From NCBI GenBank assembly GCA_030635365.1, contig DAOVYZ010000178.1, positions 1 to 7,195 of the forward strand: a DNA stretch of 7,195 bases, given 5' to 3'. Positions 7,178-7,195 of this stretch are shown here, in pieces (position 1 is the stretch's first letter; every line of letters starts with the position of its first letter). The notes below the pieces were generated by a model, which did not search any database, was not told where the DNA came from, and worked only from the letters and a program-made list of their open reading frames with translations. The DNA is from Bacteroidales bacterium. Its GTDB lineage: Bacteria; Bacteroidota; Bacteroidia; Bacteroidales; UBA12077. The translations under genes and the position numbers were made by a program.

Positions 7178-7195
7178 ATGGAAAATTTAATCATA
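7178..7195 (+). CDS. Start of next operon gene (first six codons only)
   Basis: An ATG begins on the base immediately after the preceding TAA, and the frame is open to the window edge (MENLII). A zero-base junction like this is typical of translationally coupled operon genes. By analogy with hmuYRSTUV, the expected product is an ExbB/MotA/TolQ-like proton channel (HmuU position). Six residues cannot confirm that. Confidence 0.5.

Overview
The window is A+T-rich DNA carrying one strand-uniform gene cluster, and everything points to a member of the Bacteroidota. The outer-membrane receptor has an aromatic C-terminus. A lipoprotein of the HmuY family, which is essentially confined to this phylum, follows it. 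Shine-Dalgarno sequences are weak or absent, and A-rich leaders precede the start codons. The species cannot be named from the sequence. An anaerobic Bacteroidales-like lineage is a reasonable guess, because this operon type is best known from Porphyromonas, Bacteroides and relatives.

Layout, all on the + strand: (1) the C-terminal ~414 residues of a TonB-dependent haem receptor of the HmuR type, whose start lies upstream of the window (3-1247); (2) a complete HmuY-like haem-binding lipoprotein (1282-1893); (3) an 87-base intergenic gap holding a perfect 15-bp inverted repeat, each arm of which is itself a palindrome; (4) a 1597-residue CobN-like chelatase-fold protein of the HmuS type, anchored in the membrane at both ends (1981-6774); (5) a 131-residue four-helix membrane protein (6782-7177) in the place where HmuT sits in the Porphyromonas gingivalis hmuYRSTUV operon; (6) the first six codons of another gene, which starts on the base after the preceding stop codon (7178 onward).

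The genes read as one haem-acquisition and haem-processing pathway. HmuY would capture haem at the cell surface, HmuR would import it across the outer membrane using TonB, and HmuS would act on it in the periplasm. From memory, HmuS-type proteins of gut Bacteroides have been linked to anaerobic removal of iron from haem, the reverse of a chelatase reaction. No AAA+ chelatase partner (CobS/CobT, ChlI/ChlD) is visible. In the known operons the genes after hmuS encode small membrane proteins, including an ExbB/MotA/TolQ-like proton channel, so HmuS may be powered by an ion-motive membrane module rather than by ATP. That coupling is the most interesting hypothesis here. Other points of note are the receptor-before-HmuY gene order, the variant YKAP/NKDL receptor motifs, the large helical insertion in HmuS and the composite palindrome in front of hmuS.

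No RNA genes, CRISPR arrays, insertion sequences or complete minus-strand genes were seen.
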